Source: Sipunculus nudus | Lineage: Eukaryota > Annelida > Sipuncula > Golfingiida > Sipunculidae | DNA length: 64,000 bases | Assembly (NCBI GenBank): GCA_026874595.1 | Contig: CM049318.1 | Coordinates: forward strand, 9,714,741-9,778,740 | Direction: 5' to 3' | Made by a program: the position numbers and the translations under genes | Shown: positions 23,871-36,664 of the stretch, piece by piece | Layout of the letters: each line of letters starts with the position of its first letter | How positions within the stretch are numbered: position 1 is the stretch's first letter | The notes under the pieces: model-generated | Told to the model about the DNA's origin: nothing | What the model saw: only the letters and a program-made list of their open reading frames with translations | The model's database searches: none

Positions 23871-25404
23871 ACCCCTGTCATTATTGTCTTTTTTTATCTC
23901 TTATTATGCTTAAGCGTTATAATCCATTCATTATATATTCGACATATCAATCTTATTATTCAATTGCACATATTTCATAGGCATGTCCAGAATTACCTCA
24001 TCCATTTAATTGCCTTTTTATCTTTCTCCTTTACCCATGTTCCCTCTGAGGTATGTTAAATAAAGCATCTTCGAATAGAAACCTTCGAGATCACGTGGTC
24101 AACTTGTGTTATGGACCTAAAGATGTGACCCTAAAGTTACGATTCTCTTCGGCGCTATGACCCCAGGCCAAAGTCTTAACAACAAAATTTACTGATTAGG
24201 GACATTGGGATTTATGGAAATCTACATCCAACCATGACCGTTTGGGTTTTTTGTTCCAAAGAGGACCTTTGAGAAAAAAACATGCCAGATAGCCAGGAGG
24301 GAAAATTGTAAAATCAGAAAAAAAAGGGAACAACTACCCGTATCTATTCAAAATCGTTATCTCTGTTGAACAAATCATGCTTTGAAGCTTCGAATCTCTG
24401 AATCAGTGAACGCTTAAAATGTCTATTCCAACCTGCGTAACTACAGTCATCTTCAAGTCATGCACTGGATATGTATCTTCTCCTTGTATTATATAATGAA
24501 TGCCATCTATAGACAAATACACGAACCAAATCGCAAAAACCTTATTTGCCCGGCATATTTTAATTTCTAGGACATTTGTTATTTAAAATAATGTTTTCCA
24601 ATGATCAACTGTCTGATAATATGTATCTATAACAACACAATTTACTTTTCGGAGGGATCAGGGGCCCCACGTTATTGCACATGAGTCTCTCATTTCTACA
24701 GTAGATCAGAAATACATTAAATCGGTTCTGAAAAGTAACAAAATTACAAAGGTCCTAATGAAATAGGACATGTGATTTATTCATGATTAATTAGAGCTAT
24801 TTTTTTCCCAATTATTCAAGGGGAGAATTGGAGAATTTCAGCAGAATGGAAAATCATTGTTTAATGTATGGAAGAGGTCTGTTCATTGGTTAGTAGCCCA
24901 AATACATAAATGTGAGCTAACAATTTTGAAATAAGAGCATTCAATACAATGTGTAGACCTAAAAACGCGGGTAATGCCTTTCCAACACAGAGTTTTCTGT
25001 GTTCTCATGATTGGTTTTCTATATATTGTATTTTTTTAAGAATAAATATATTCATAAGATTAAATTAAAACACATATACGGATAAAATTTATTAAGATTA
25101 GCATAAACATGACCACGTGCTTAATGCAATATACCAGTACCTCAGGACATCTTAATGCGTGGTAACGTCATACGAAGTTAAAGGGTACGGATCTGTATTT
25201 ATTTTATTGTATATACCATATACAAAAGTGCTAAGGTTTGGGCCTCTTTTGTACAACTTTAAAAATATATTCTCATGTTAAACTCTTCTTACAAGAGAGA
25301 TCTTTCTAAAGTCAAACAAGGCTAAGAAAATCAGGAGTTGTGTAACATTTTTCACTGCTTTGTTTTTCCGTTGTAATACTTCTGATATGTATTAGGTAGC
25401 GTCA

Positions 25405-25463
<59 letters not shown>

Positions 25464-27296
25464 GGTAAATATATTAAGATATATATATATATATAGTTAA
25501 ATATATATATATATATATACCTATTTAGCGTTCGTATGACACATTTAAAATATATATACTTTATTACATTTCAAATATATTACAATAAATTATAAACTTT
25601 TAGGAAAAAAGGGTATTATGTTTCAGATATAAGTTAATTCCTAACCAGGTTTAGATTAAATATTGCACAATAAACTAACAAATGGAACCGATTCTAATTA
25701 ATATTTCATTTGCAATATATAAATATTGTCCTCTGAATGGTGTGTGGGCGATTATTACATTGACTATCTCCCCTTGCCAAAAGTTGGTGGATATATATCT
25801 CCCATTCCCTATATTGACGCCCCTCTGTATTTAATTTAATTAACACACATTTTTGTAACAGCTGTTGTTGTAACAGATGCAATAAATGTTAATCAGGAGT
25901 TGTGCAAAATAATTGCTATGTTTTTCCGTTATAATAATTCCGATCTGTATTTTATTTAATTAACACCCGTAATCAGCTATTGCTGTTACAGAAGCAATAA
26001 ATTCAAAAACAATTAATTCATAAAACCAGGTACAAACACCAGAATTTTCCTGGAATTGCTGATTCATGTATTTGAATACCAAAGAAGTTTCACAGTAGTC
26101 AGTCCAACTCACACAAAAGAGTAACGAGCAACATATTACTGATAACAAGGTTATTTACTTAGTATTTGTTTTTGTTTGGTTGCCTGAAATAAAATATAAT
26201 TACAGCTGAGTACATTGTAGTAGTACATTGCCTATCAGCAATATCACATAAGATAGAATAAAAGAGTATAAGACTTTACATAGATAATTAAATTTACACA
26301 ATCTTTTTTATGGCATTTATCAATATCCTTCAATATCCTTCCCCGCATTACTACCGTACGTAATACATGATGTGTCTTCAATAGATACAGAAATCGTTAA
26401 AACAACAACAAATAAAGACAACATAATGAAGCCAATACAGAAAAAAAAACAATTTGATAGTCAGATAAAACACAAGAGTAGACTAGATATTTTCATATTA
26501 GGAATTCAATACTTTAGCATGTTTGAATAATATTTTTTTTTTCGAATAAGATTGATCTAATAAATTTACGTTGCATAGTGAAACTATTGCACGTCCAAAG
26601 AATTAAAGATTTCCTGGAGACCTGGATTTCCTGGGCGGTAAAACACTACTTTAAGTATGAACCCGGCTGATTTACCATTAACATCTGTGGGCTATGCTAA
26701 CATAATTTAGGTCTCGTTAAAGCCTGGTCAGGTGCCATACCGTGCGCGGTAAACGATTATGATTAAATAACCATAGCAAAAAGAAATCTTTTACGCATAC
26801 CGCATAGACCGAGCGCCAGTTGAACACAGCTTAAGAAACGTTAATATCCCATACACGTGCCTAAGTGAGGTGATCAAAGACTTAATCGGTAAAAGTCATA
26901 TTAAAAGTTAGTTAAGCCATACACAATTTTTCCCACTTTTCCAGACACCTCTTTTCTTAAATTTCATGTCTTACCACTTCGCGATGACAATTTGCTGAGA
27001 CAAACAGTGCAAAACAAGTACTTTAGATGCTAAGATAACATGATCAGATCGATAAAAAACTCCCGCGTTCATTTCTGATAAAGACTTGTCGAATGTCCAG
27101 TGTGGCGTTTCCAGTTACATATTACGCTCAAGCGTTTTGCAGACGATCCACTGCCCCGAACAATCAAATATTCTTGTCAGAACGGTAGTGCATCATTCCT
27201 AAACGCGAGCCTTCGTACTTCCGTTACGTCATTTCCTCTCACAACACGGCTCCTGTTAGTACTGAGATATCAACCTCTACTCGTTCAGCAGCGTGG
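23871..27296. other. Region downstream of the nAChR stop; no gene recognised
   Basis: It should include the receptor's 3' UTR at the right end. The rest is AT-rich, with a near-duplicate pair of sentences around 25850 and 25960 (TGTTGTAACAG-TGCAATAAAT and TGCTGTTACAGAAGCAATAAA) that suggests a small diverged duplication. Confidence 0.5.
25407..25530. repeat. (AT)n microsatellite and AT-rich inverted repeat
   Basis: An AT tract from about 25407 to 25453 is followed by ATAGGTAAATAT ... ATATATACCTAT (about 25462-25523). These halves can pair as a long hairpin. Confidence 0.9.
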
Positions 27297-27722
27297 TCAG
27301 CGTGGTACATTCATAAAAATAACAACGGATGTAAATATGGTGATTATAAAGAATAAAATGAGTAAAAGCCGGTCAAGAACCAGCGCCACCATTCTCCACT
27401 CAGATTTGAAATGTTCCTCTGCGTCACGGGTCACGTGACGTTTATGAAGACTCTCGCTCATCTGTTTCATATGACCCAAGATGTCGTCGAGTATCGGTGA
27501 CGATTGCGACTCGCGATCATCTCCCAAGTATGCCGGACGATGCTGGGACCTTTTTCTTTCTCTTTGCGTCACAGTGTTGAGCAAAATGTTGCATTTGGCG
27601 CCATCTTTGCAAGCGTCAGCACCGTAGCGTTTGTGGTTTGTGACGTGGACATCGGTCCCTCCGTTCAGGTTCGTGAACGCTTGATCATCTTCACAATTAA
27701 ATGAACAGTTGCTGCGTCTCTC
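27297..27722 (-). CDS. nAChR coding exon 7: cytoplasmic loop, M4 and stop
   Basis: The 426-nt terminal exon encodes residues 361-501 and a TGA stop (27299..27297). The first part is a variable hydrophilic loop containing four cysteines (C366, C370, C398, C404). It then has the MA-helix-like [16 protein letters not shown], the [15 protein letters not shown] pre-M4/M4 motif and M4 ending in IFMNVPR. The W-x-x-V-A-x-V-x-D-R-L pattern is diagnostic for M4 of nicotinic subunits. Acceptor is ctatttcag. No clear AATAAA was picked out in the 300 bp after the stop, so the 3' UTR end is unknown. Confidence 0.94.
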   Translation of the reverse strand, partial: ERRSNCSFNCEDDQAFTNLNGGTDVHVTNHKRYGADACKDGAKCNILLNTVTQRERKRSQHRPAYLGDDRESQSSPILDDILGHMKQMSESLHKRHVTRDAEEHFKSEWRMVALVLDRLLLILFFIITIFTSVVIFMNVPR

Positions 27723-30700
27723 CTGAAATAGATAATATGAAAATGATAGAAATGGTAAGTTAACTATATGATCGTCAAATTAAAATAATAATTTGGAGTA
27801 GCAGGTTGCTATGGTAATATGTGGTGGTTAAGAAAACGATCCTATGTTGAATTAGGCAGTATTAATACTGCACACAACATACTTTATTTAATAAAGAATA
27901 TAATATCTCTTTTATTATAATATATCACATGTTTTATGAAAATGTAATAAAAAAATAACATTCTTAATTGCTGCGACTAAATTGAAGCTCTGTTCGATCT
28001 ATTGTATACATGCCGTTTTAATTTTGATTTTGCCATTAATGTTATTAAAAAGTTGGTCATATCTGGCTGCAGCTATTTCCTTAACATCTTACTTACGCGC
28101 AATTCCTCCCGACGCTGGTGCAATGAGAGCGAAATAAACAAAAAAATTATTATTTTATTGAATATATGTGCCTCGTATACAAAAATGAAAGTTGCGCAGC
28201 AGTGCGTTATGTAAAAAAATATTAATAAAAATCACACAAACTTATATTACTTGTTAAACTGTTTTACAATTTGGGAAGGTTAAAAAACTTTCCTTTGATT
28301 CGGTAAATATGTGTGTATGTATATATATAAACACTTTTTATCGTATATTGTGATATATCAACTTTTAAAATGTTAATCATTAATAAACTTCTAACTTATA
28401 AAAGTTATGCCTTTTAGGAGAACTCTTATGCGTATGGTATTATATCATTGGTTCAATATTTCATGCGCAGTTTCTTTCGAGGACCCAACGAGTTGAAAGA
28501 AATCGCAATCTGGGTATCAATTTTAATTTGAAAGTTTTATTTGCTATTAAACTGGATTTGTTTTTAGCTCTTTTATTCAAAGCGTTTCATAAGCATAAAT
28601 GAGCTTTTAGTCAAATTGCTCTAAGGGCTAAGGGAATTTAATTTTTTTTAGTTTCACTTAATTGAGATTGGATAATTCAGGGGCAATCCTTTCGAAAATT
28701 GTAAATTAACGACCTCTGTAGTTCTTTGATAAGGATTGTATCATATTTTTATCACTGCAAACGATTCATGCTAACAAATAACTGAATTAGACTATCTCGA
28801 TAACGTTATTTATATTATAATCGTTTCGAGTTAACTTTAAGCGTTCACATTAATCTTTAAAATGTTAGCTATTCGGTGTGCCTGTATAATCGCCTGTAAT
28901 GTAAACTTTTATGTACGTAATAAAGTTATATATATAATTTACGTCGTCTCCGACGATAAATAAAATGCAAGTTCTTATCTTCTTTAAGTAGGCTGCGTCC
29001 TTGTTCAAAACGTAAAAATATGTGTAGTGAAATGATATATGATTGCTTATGTATCGTTACCGCATTGAAAGATGAACGTTAACTTGAAAGGACTGACACC
29101 CTTCTTGGACATTGATTATACACAATCAGGTATGTAATAAGACGTGAAACGCTTGCTTAATCTCGATTAACTAAGGTCAAAAAGCCACTTCATTTACTAC
29201 TTCCGGCTGACACTCACATTTCGAGGCTTTCCATCACAGCAAATTGATTGATCCCTCATTGCGAGCCTTTCCTACAGCTGGGTGGGCTGTGGTTATAATA
29301 TAGTCATCTCGATTTAAGGTCATAGTTCAACGTAGCTTTTACGTTATGTGACTCCGTGATAGCTATATTAAAGAGGCCAAATCACCTATACAGCATGTTG
29401 ATTTAACATGAAAAATAGCATCTTCCCTTCTAAATTAATTTTTTACCTGCGAAAATATTGCCCTGCAACCGTTTGCTTATTCCTGTAAATGAGTGTTGAA
29501 ACAGTGGACCGGGCGCGATCACACTGACTTTGCCCAATAAACTGTAAAACATGTTCCCGCTGGCTAAAACATCGCTTGTTGCAGCTCACAATCGGACCTC
29601 TGGTCATGTGGCCTTGATATTGTAAGCAGAAACACGTGGATTGCAGAGCAATAACAAGGTGTTAAACAGCCGTATGCGAGGAAATAAAACTGTGTCCTGT
29701 TAGGGTTTTGCTAGAAAAGTTTTGTATAAAGCTAAACTGAACTGATACTGTGAAAGAATAGGCATAATAGTGCTCCTGATTACGTCCCTTTAACTTCTTT
29801 CTGTTTAGAAATACAGTAAGACTATCAAATCAAGGTGTAAATGAACGTCTGCAAAAACTTGATCCCGCTGCCTCCTTTGTTAAATAATTAACGTGATTTA
29901 AGACATATGTTTTTTTTATTGAATAGAATAGATTAATTATCTGTTTATGTTATTCGAAAGAAAAATATGTGATAAAATGAATCATCAGTAAAATGTTACA
30001 TTTCACATCACTCAGATACTAATTTCAGATATTTTAAAATTTGTATTTAAATTTTGATATTTTAAAATTATTTTTTGTTACAAACCTAAAATATCGATAT
30101 GGTGAAGCTAGGTCCCTCCGCCTTACACATACAAGGAAACAATATTTATTCTCAGAAAACCCTTTTTCAAGAGTGTTACATGGATTTTTATTTCTCATCG
30201 CATAGGAAGAACATTAGATGATGTCCATTCAACAGCATGCAAAAATGAGAATGCCTTATATGTTTCAAATATTTAGCTGGAGCATTAAGGTAATTAAGGA
30301 ATCTAAACCAATTAACTCTAATGCAGCAGCATTCGACACAGTTGTTCTGTTAAAAATAAATCTACATAGATCGACCTTCCCCTTTAAGTAGACAACAGCG
30401 TAGTTAAACCAGGAATTCAAGTCGAACAGAGTCCTTTAATCTTTCAGCGAGGACGTTTCCCCCGTCCCTGGTTTTTTTTAATGTTGATCTATGTTTCTTA
30501 TATTACTGACGTAATTCTTAGAAAGACCCGCCATATCCGAACTCCCCCGTCAGTCCCCCGTCGATAAAGGCTCTGTTTTTCCTCTACTAACTTTGAGGTA
30601 GAAATCAATTAGCTCTACTCCTTGGAAAATCCCAATGTCTAGTTAATTTTGTTTTCAGACTGACGAGATACTTTGGTTATTCCCGGGAGTTCACCGGTTC

Positions 30701-33700
30701 ATTTCAAGGAAGCAGCCGTAAAAGCAGGAAGGAAGCTACAACGGGGCAGCGGCCGATTAAATGAACATTATATTTGTACGTGCCGTCTCCAGCATGTCAT
30801 TGGTAATTTTCTGAAGTGAGCATATTGAGGATCTCTATATTTTCAGCATATGCTGTATTAAACCTTGGTTATATGGTGTTCGTCTTCAATATGATCTCAA
30901 TATAAATCATTCATTTATAAATAATATTCATTGTTTACCGGAATATCAAAATAAATGACTTGTTATTCACTACACGCGAGCAGAAGAACATATTTATTAT
31001 TGTTATTTATTAATATTATTATTATGATTATTATTATTTTTTTAATTATTATTATTATTATTATTATTATAAATAAAAATACAAATACTATTTATGGTGA
31101 GTATTATCCATATTAGTATCATTAAAATATTAATTATTATTGCATTAATTCTTTGTAATTTGTTGTTTTTAGTTTTGTACCTTATATAAGAAATTTACAA
31201 CCTGCATTTCCCTTGGTTATGGTTGGATAGAAAGTTGTGTTTCAACGCATGCATAAAGATATTCAGTATTTTTTACTATATAATCAGTTATAATAACGCT
31301 AACGGGTAAAATATAAAAAAAAACAAGTATGTCAGGAGTTAGACAAGGGATTTATATAAAAAAAAAGTGAAGTAACCATATCTATGTGAAAGACGTCTGT
31401 AAACCTAATGCTTTAGTAAACAGCAATTGAACATAAAGTTAAGAATGGTGTGTGTAAAACAGATATCTTTAAGCTCACCTTGTAACTCTGTCTCGTCGTT
31501 CTGTCCATCCGGACCATGCGGGCCAGGCCAACCAGGATCAATTTCCGGACCCATCCGGGCACTCGGCCGCCATGTTCCCCGCTGAAGTGGAGCTTCATAA
31601 TCAGAACTGTCATGGCAGACGAGAGTGACAGCAGGGAGATAGTCGCTCCGAAAAACTGACCTACAACAGCCAAGTTTATTACAATCATGACACTAGCTAT
31701 TACAATAATGACAATACTGACTTTTAACATAGTTTATAACATAACTCCTAGATTTTGAGGAATTACACAATTTAGATTATCCGAACATTGAAATGCCTTT
31801 GCCTGAAATATTAATTTATTCGAATAAATATTGTAATTAACATTTTTTCCTGAATATGTGTTGTCTTATGTTTGATAAACCGTTTGATCGATTTTCCTAA
31901 CATAACGATTTTCCCCTTTTAAACTTCCAAATAATCCAAATAAATAATTTCAAAAGTGTTACTCTTTTGTAATAAAAAAAAAATCAGACTCATAAGAAGA
32001 AATACAACTGTATCTATGCCTGTCACCCTGTATTAATATTTGCTAATAATAAATATATCAATGTAACTCAGTTCTCATGGGGATTTTCTACTGTAGGATA
32101 TAAGATTATTGAAAGGTTGCGCAAGAACTCTTTAAATGTACGAAACCGAAGCTAATGCATGGATGTGCACCAAGTGAGAAACCAGTTTCATCATTATATG
32201 TCCAGTGGAGTCACACGAACAATGTCTTAAACATATCAGTGACGCACTTCGCTGGATAATAAATACGCACAAGGGTTTTTGGCGAGAAACAGTAGCTCGT
32301 TCTGGGAATGTCCAATGCTTCTTTTAATATTCAAACAGTTGATTAATGTACCTTAGGATAGTTTTTGAACACAGATTATATTCAGATTTTTTTTTCCACG
32401 GAAGATATTTTATGATTTTACATGATTGCCAAGGAGATGTGTGCCGAGAAGCCGGAAAAAGTTGTGTGTGAGGTATTTTTCGTTTCAATATGGTACAGTG
32501 CTCGACGTGTTCAAGATGAATTGAGATGGATTATGCCCAATAAGTTCCTTTGTTTTCCTAGTTAACCCTCGTTGTTATAATCCTTTGACAGACTTGTCAG
32601 CTTTCCCTTGGCATCTATAAGATAGACTTAAGCCAAGACCGAGCTTCACATCCAAGGTACATGTATATGCAAATGATGATGTTATAACAGACATTACAGG
32701 AAATTAAATACACTTCATGTATGGGGCACGGTGAATATATAAGTATCCTATCTCGCTTTTAAAATCGAAGTATATTATCTTACTTGGTTAAAAGTAAACC
32801 GAATATCGATAAATTTGTATATTTTTAAAATTAGATATGTTTATTATCTTATGTTGCTTTAAATCACAGGTCCTACGTATTATGATGGAAACGGGCTGAA
32901 ATTGTTGTTACTTCGAAATATATTATGGTCTGTGTTATTTGTAGCATAGTTCTTAGAAAGATGCTGATTTTAAAAGAACGAAAAAAATATTTAATAAATG
33001 TATAAATAACCTTTGTCTACCTAAAAGAGGATATAAAAAAGTATGTAGGAGTAATTAGTACCTGAGCTTTGGGGTAATCCTTTACAGATTTTCCTTTTTT
33101 TTTTTGTTGCAATTTGCTTCACTAAACGGCCAAAAACAAAACGAATGCAACGTTCCTATTTCGATTATATTTTTCGATAAATTTGCGTTAGCATTAACTC
33201 ACATAATAGAAATATCAAATGATGCAGTATATCTCGAAGCGTGGCTTATAGCACAATGTTTTAAATAGTTTTATAAATATCTTACCTATTAAAGGTACAA
33301 CCTCTGACGTTGGAGGAATGGCTTCTGCGATGAGGAGCTGGTAGACGGTCATGGCCAGCAGGACAGTGACACCAAGTGATACCTTCTCTCCGGATTCTGG
33401 CGGGAGACAGAAAACTAGGATCCCAATCCCCATCAACAGTACACAGGGAAACACCAAGTTATACGTAAAAAACATGGGCTTCCGGCGTATTATAATGGTG
33501 TAAGTGACGTCAACGTAAGGCTCCTTACAACATGAGTAATACTCTACGTTTCGGCGGGCGGGCATTCCAACCAAATCCCACTCCCCACTCTCTATATATG
33601 TGGACAGGTCTCCCGTTGGATGGAGGTTGGTGAGGTCCAGCTGGAAGCCGTCGTACGTCCAGCTGCCGAATTTTAACGGACAGCTCTGCTCATCAAACGG

Positions 33701-34421
33701 GAAGTAGGTGACGTCAATCTTACATGAGCTTTTCAGCATGGTGGGGATGATCCATAACATGTAGCCGGTGTTCGTCACGATGACGTTCGTTCCTTTGAAA
33801 ATGTCAGTGACCGCCCGAGTCTCGTCAACACTACGGGAACAACAGTTAATCATTATAAAATGTACATAATTTGTATCTTGTTCATGAAATAAATTATTTA
33901 ATATAATCACAGGTGATATATCTCATCTAGCTAGTACATACAATAAGTTATAATAAACTGTGTTGTACATGTGGTTCCATCCCAACTAGCGACACCTACC
34001 GATGACTTTACTCATCAAGTGTTCAGGCACATAATTCGACAGAAAGTAAACTGTAACTATGTATTATTGATGTAAATGACTATGTAATAAAATTATTTTG
34101 ATATGCAATAAGATTATTATAATGACATTAAACTATTATAATATTTATTATTAATGATTAACTAATGGCATTGGTAAAAATAACATTTTAACTGCTTTAT
34201 GAAGTGGACCAAGCATGGCATGAGAATAAAACATGGTCATTGAAGAATATCTTGTGGTTTAAATTATATATGACGTATTATTGATATAAAAAAATGACAA
34301 TTAAAATGCTGGTTCCCTTAAATCAAATATGTTATTATGAGATGGTATTATGATTATTATTGCGCTGTGATTGCGATCATCGGAGAACTGGGGCTATGTA
34401 AATACTATCTACTACTACTAC

Positions 34422-34464
<43 letters not shown>

Positions 34465-36633
34465 AATAAGAGATGAAATATTAACAAATATAAAGTTTAC
34501 CTGTTATATAAAACAATATCGGGGACCCAGAGTCGGTTGTATGGCACTCTCAACGTTTTGAGACCTCCGTACTCGCTCACGTTCCACGTCAGGTTAGGAT
34601 CAGTCCAGTGCTGTCAATCATTAATCTTAATTACTGATAATTATCTATCACGGTTGATTATATTGATAATATAAATGTACAATTTATACATGAATGAAAA
34701 TGTAAAAGCCAAAATCTATATATCATTATATATATATATAATTATAATTATAATTATACATTTATATATATTAACATTTATACAATGTTTATAATCAATT
34801 ATACACATAATTATTGCATCATGACACATACAAGATATGTTTTAAAATTTCTGTACAGACCGGCAGGGTTTATTTTAGGACATTTTCGTACTATAGATAA
34901 ACACAGACTAGTAATCAAACGTTGAATCAACGGTAAAGATAGTAAAGGTCAGGATACCAGGGCCATCAGAGAAAGAGGCCTTTTAATATTAAAACATAAC
35001 AGAATGTGATATGAGTGATCAGTGAAATCCAATTTACTCATGGGCATAAAAGTGGGATTTCAGTCTGTGACGGGAATTTAGGACTACACAAATCCATATT
35101 TACATATTTAAATTGAAAACTGCCAAATAGGTGTCAAATGCGCGTACAAATAATGCTCTATAATTCCGCTGCACGCTGGAAACGGTTGCAAGTTTAACAG
35201 CCTGTTAATGTAAGGCATCCTGAAATTACCAACTGGAAATGGCTCAGTGCTTGTGGGCTGTGAATTAATGAATCTAATGTATAAGCAATTACTTATAGTG
35301 AAACTTACAAACTGAAAGAAAGCGTTCAATTGTAGGTACTGGTTCTTCTCATTCTAAAAATAAAAAGAAAAATTTTAAATGTTGCCATTATTATTAATTA
35401 ATTATTATATTGACAGCTAAATGGATGAATGTAATAAAATTATAAATTGGTACTAGTATTACGAGCAACATTTGATAAGACCTCATTGAAAATGTGCGTT
35501 ATGCTAAGTATTCTGTAGCTATATGATTAGTTTAAGTTTTCATAGGATATAACACATATAATTAGCTTGTCAGATTGTAGTTGTGTATAACAAGGAGGGC
35601 ATGTTACACCTCCACAGTTATCCTTCTCACCAGTTCCCTGATCTGGAATAAAACGATTTCCATGCGCACCCGGACGATGTCTTCGTATTTGAGAACGGGC
35701 CGAGCTGCGGGGTCATAGGCCTCCAATAGATCACCAAGCAAACGAAACTCGTCCTTCTCGCAACCCGCTCCTGCAAATAAATATTTTTGTGTATTAAGAT
35801 ATGTATATTATATGTAAAGTGAATTTGGTGAAATGAAACGTTTTCTTAGCACCTTTATACACTTGGTACTTTACTTACCTCTATCCTCTATCTTACCTAC
35901 CTCTTGCCTCTATCCTACCACCCTCCCTTCATCTCGCTTTCCTTATTTCTATCTTTCTTTCTCTCCTTTTCTGACTCTCTCTTTCTCTCTCTGTCTGCCT
36001 GTCTCTCTCTATTTTTCTGTCTCTGTATACAGTTATATCTATATTATATGTACATAGTGTCCAGTTTTCTTTATGGTAGTCACACGAAACAAAAGAAATT
36101 TATCGGTTGATTTTGACATCATAACAGGCTGGCGTGGCTTGTTTCATACATGCCAGGTGATATAAGATAATTAATGGTAAGATAATTCAGCGTAAATACA
36201 GGGTTATGTATCAATGATTCGCTATGATGTATAATGAGGTAGCACTGGGCATGGATAAGGCATTTTGATTATTTGTATTTTTCTAATTAATATTATAATT
36301 TACGTGTGCTTTTTGTTGTGACGTAGATTGATAATAATTAAATAACCAACATTGGACCAAGCTCCTTATTTAAAGTCCTGTTAAAAGTACCGCAGTGGCA
36401 TCTGAGGCCGACTTACTGTACATTAAATCTGCATTTATAAGTTAGTGAGAACTCCGATTGCTCCGAATCTTTCAGTATGCCTAATTATCACCGCTCATTC
36501 AGTTTGGAGTTTATGTGACGATTACATTTTCGAATGAATAGGACACCATGGTACCACAATGTAAAAATAACTGAATATTTTTAATGGGAGACGGACGGCA
36601 CTGAGAGTGAGAATGGGAGAGCGGAGAGGGAGG

Positions 36634-36664
<31 letters not shown>

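Larger units (their letters stand above)
31661..35630 (-). other. nAChR introns 2 to 5
   Basis: Intron 5 is 31661-33285 (1625 bp), intron 4 is 33831-34500 (670 bp, with an ACT/ATT microsatellite at about 34407-34461), intron 3 is 34611-35308 (698 bp, with TA/TTA-rich patches near 34725-34760) and intron 2 is 35354-35630 (277 bp). None contains a recognisable gene. Confidence 0.9.

Noticed and set aside
27100-27704. Plus-strand open frames of 66-112 codons
   Set aside because: They are antisense shadows of nAChR exon 7.
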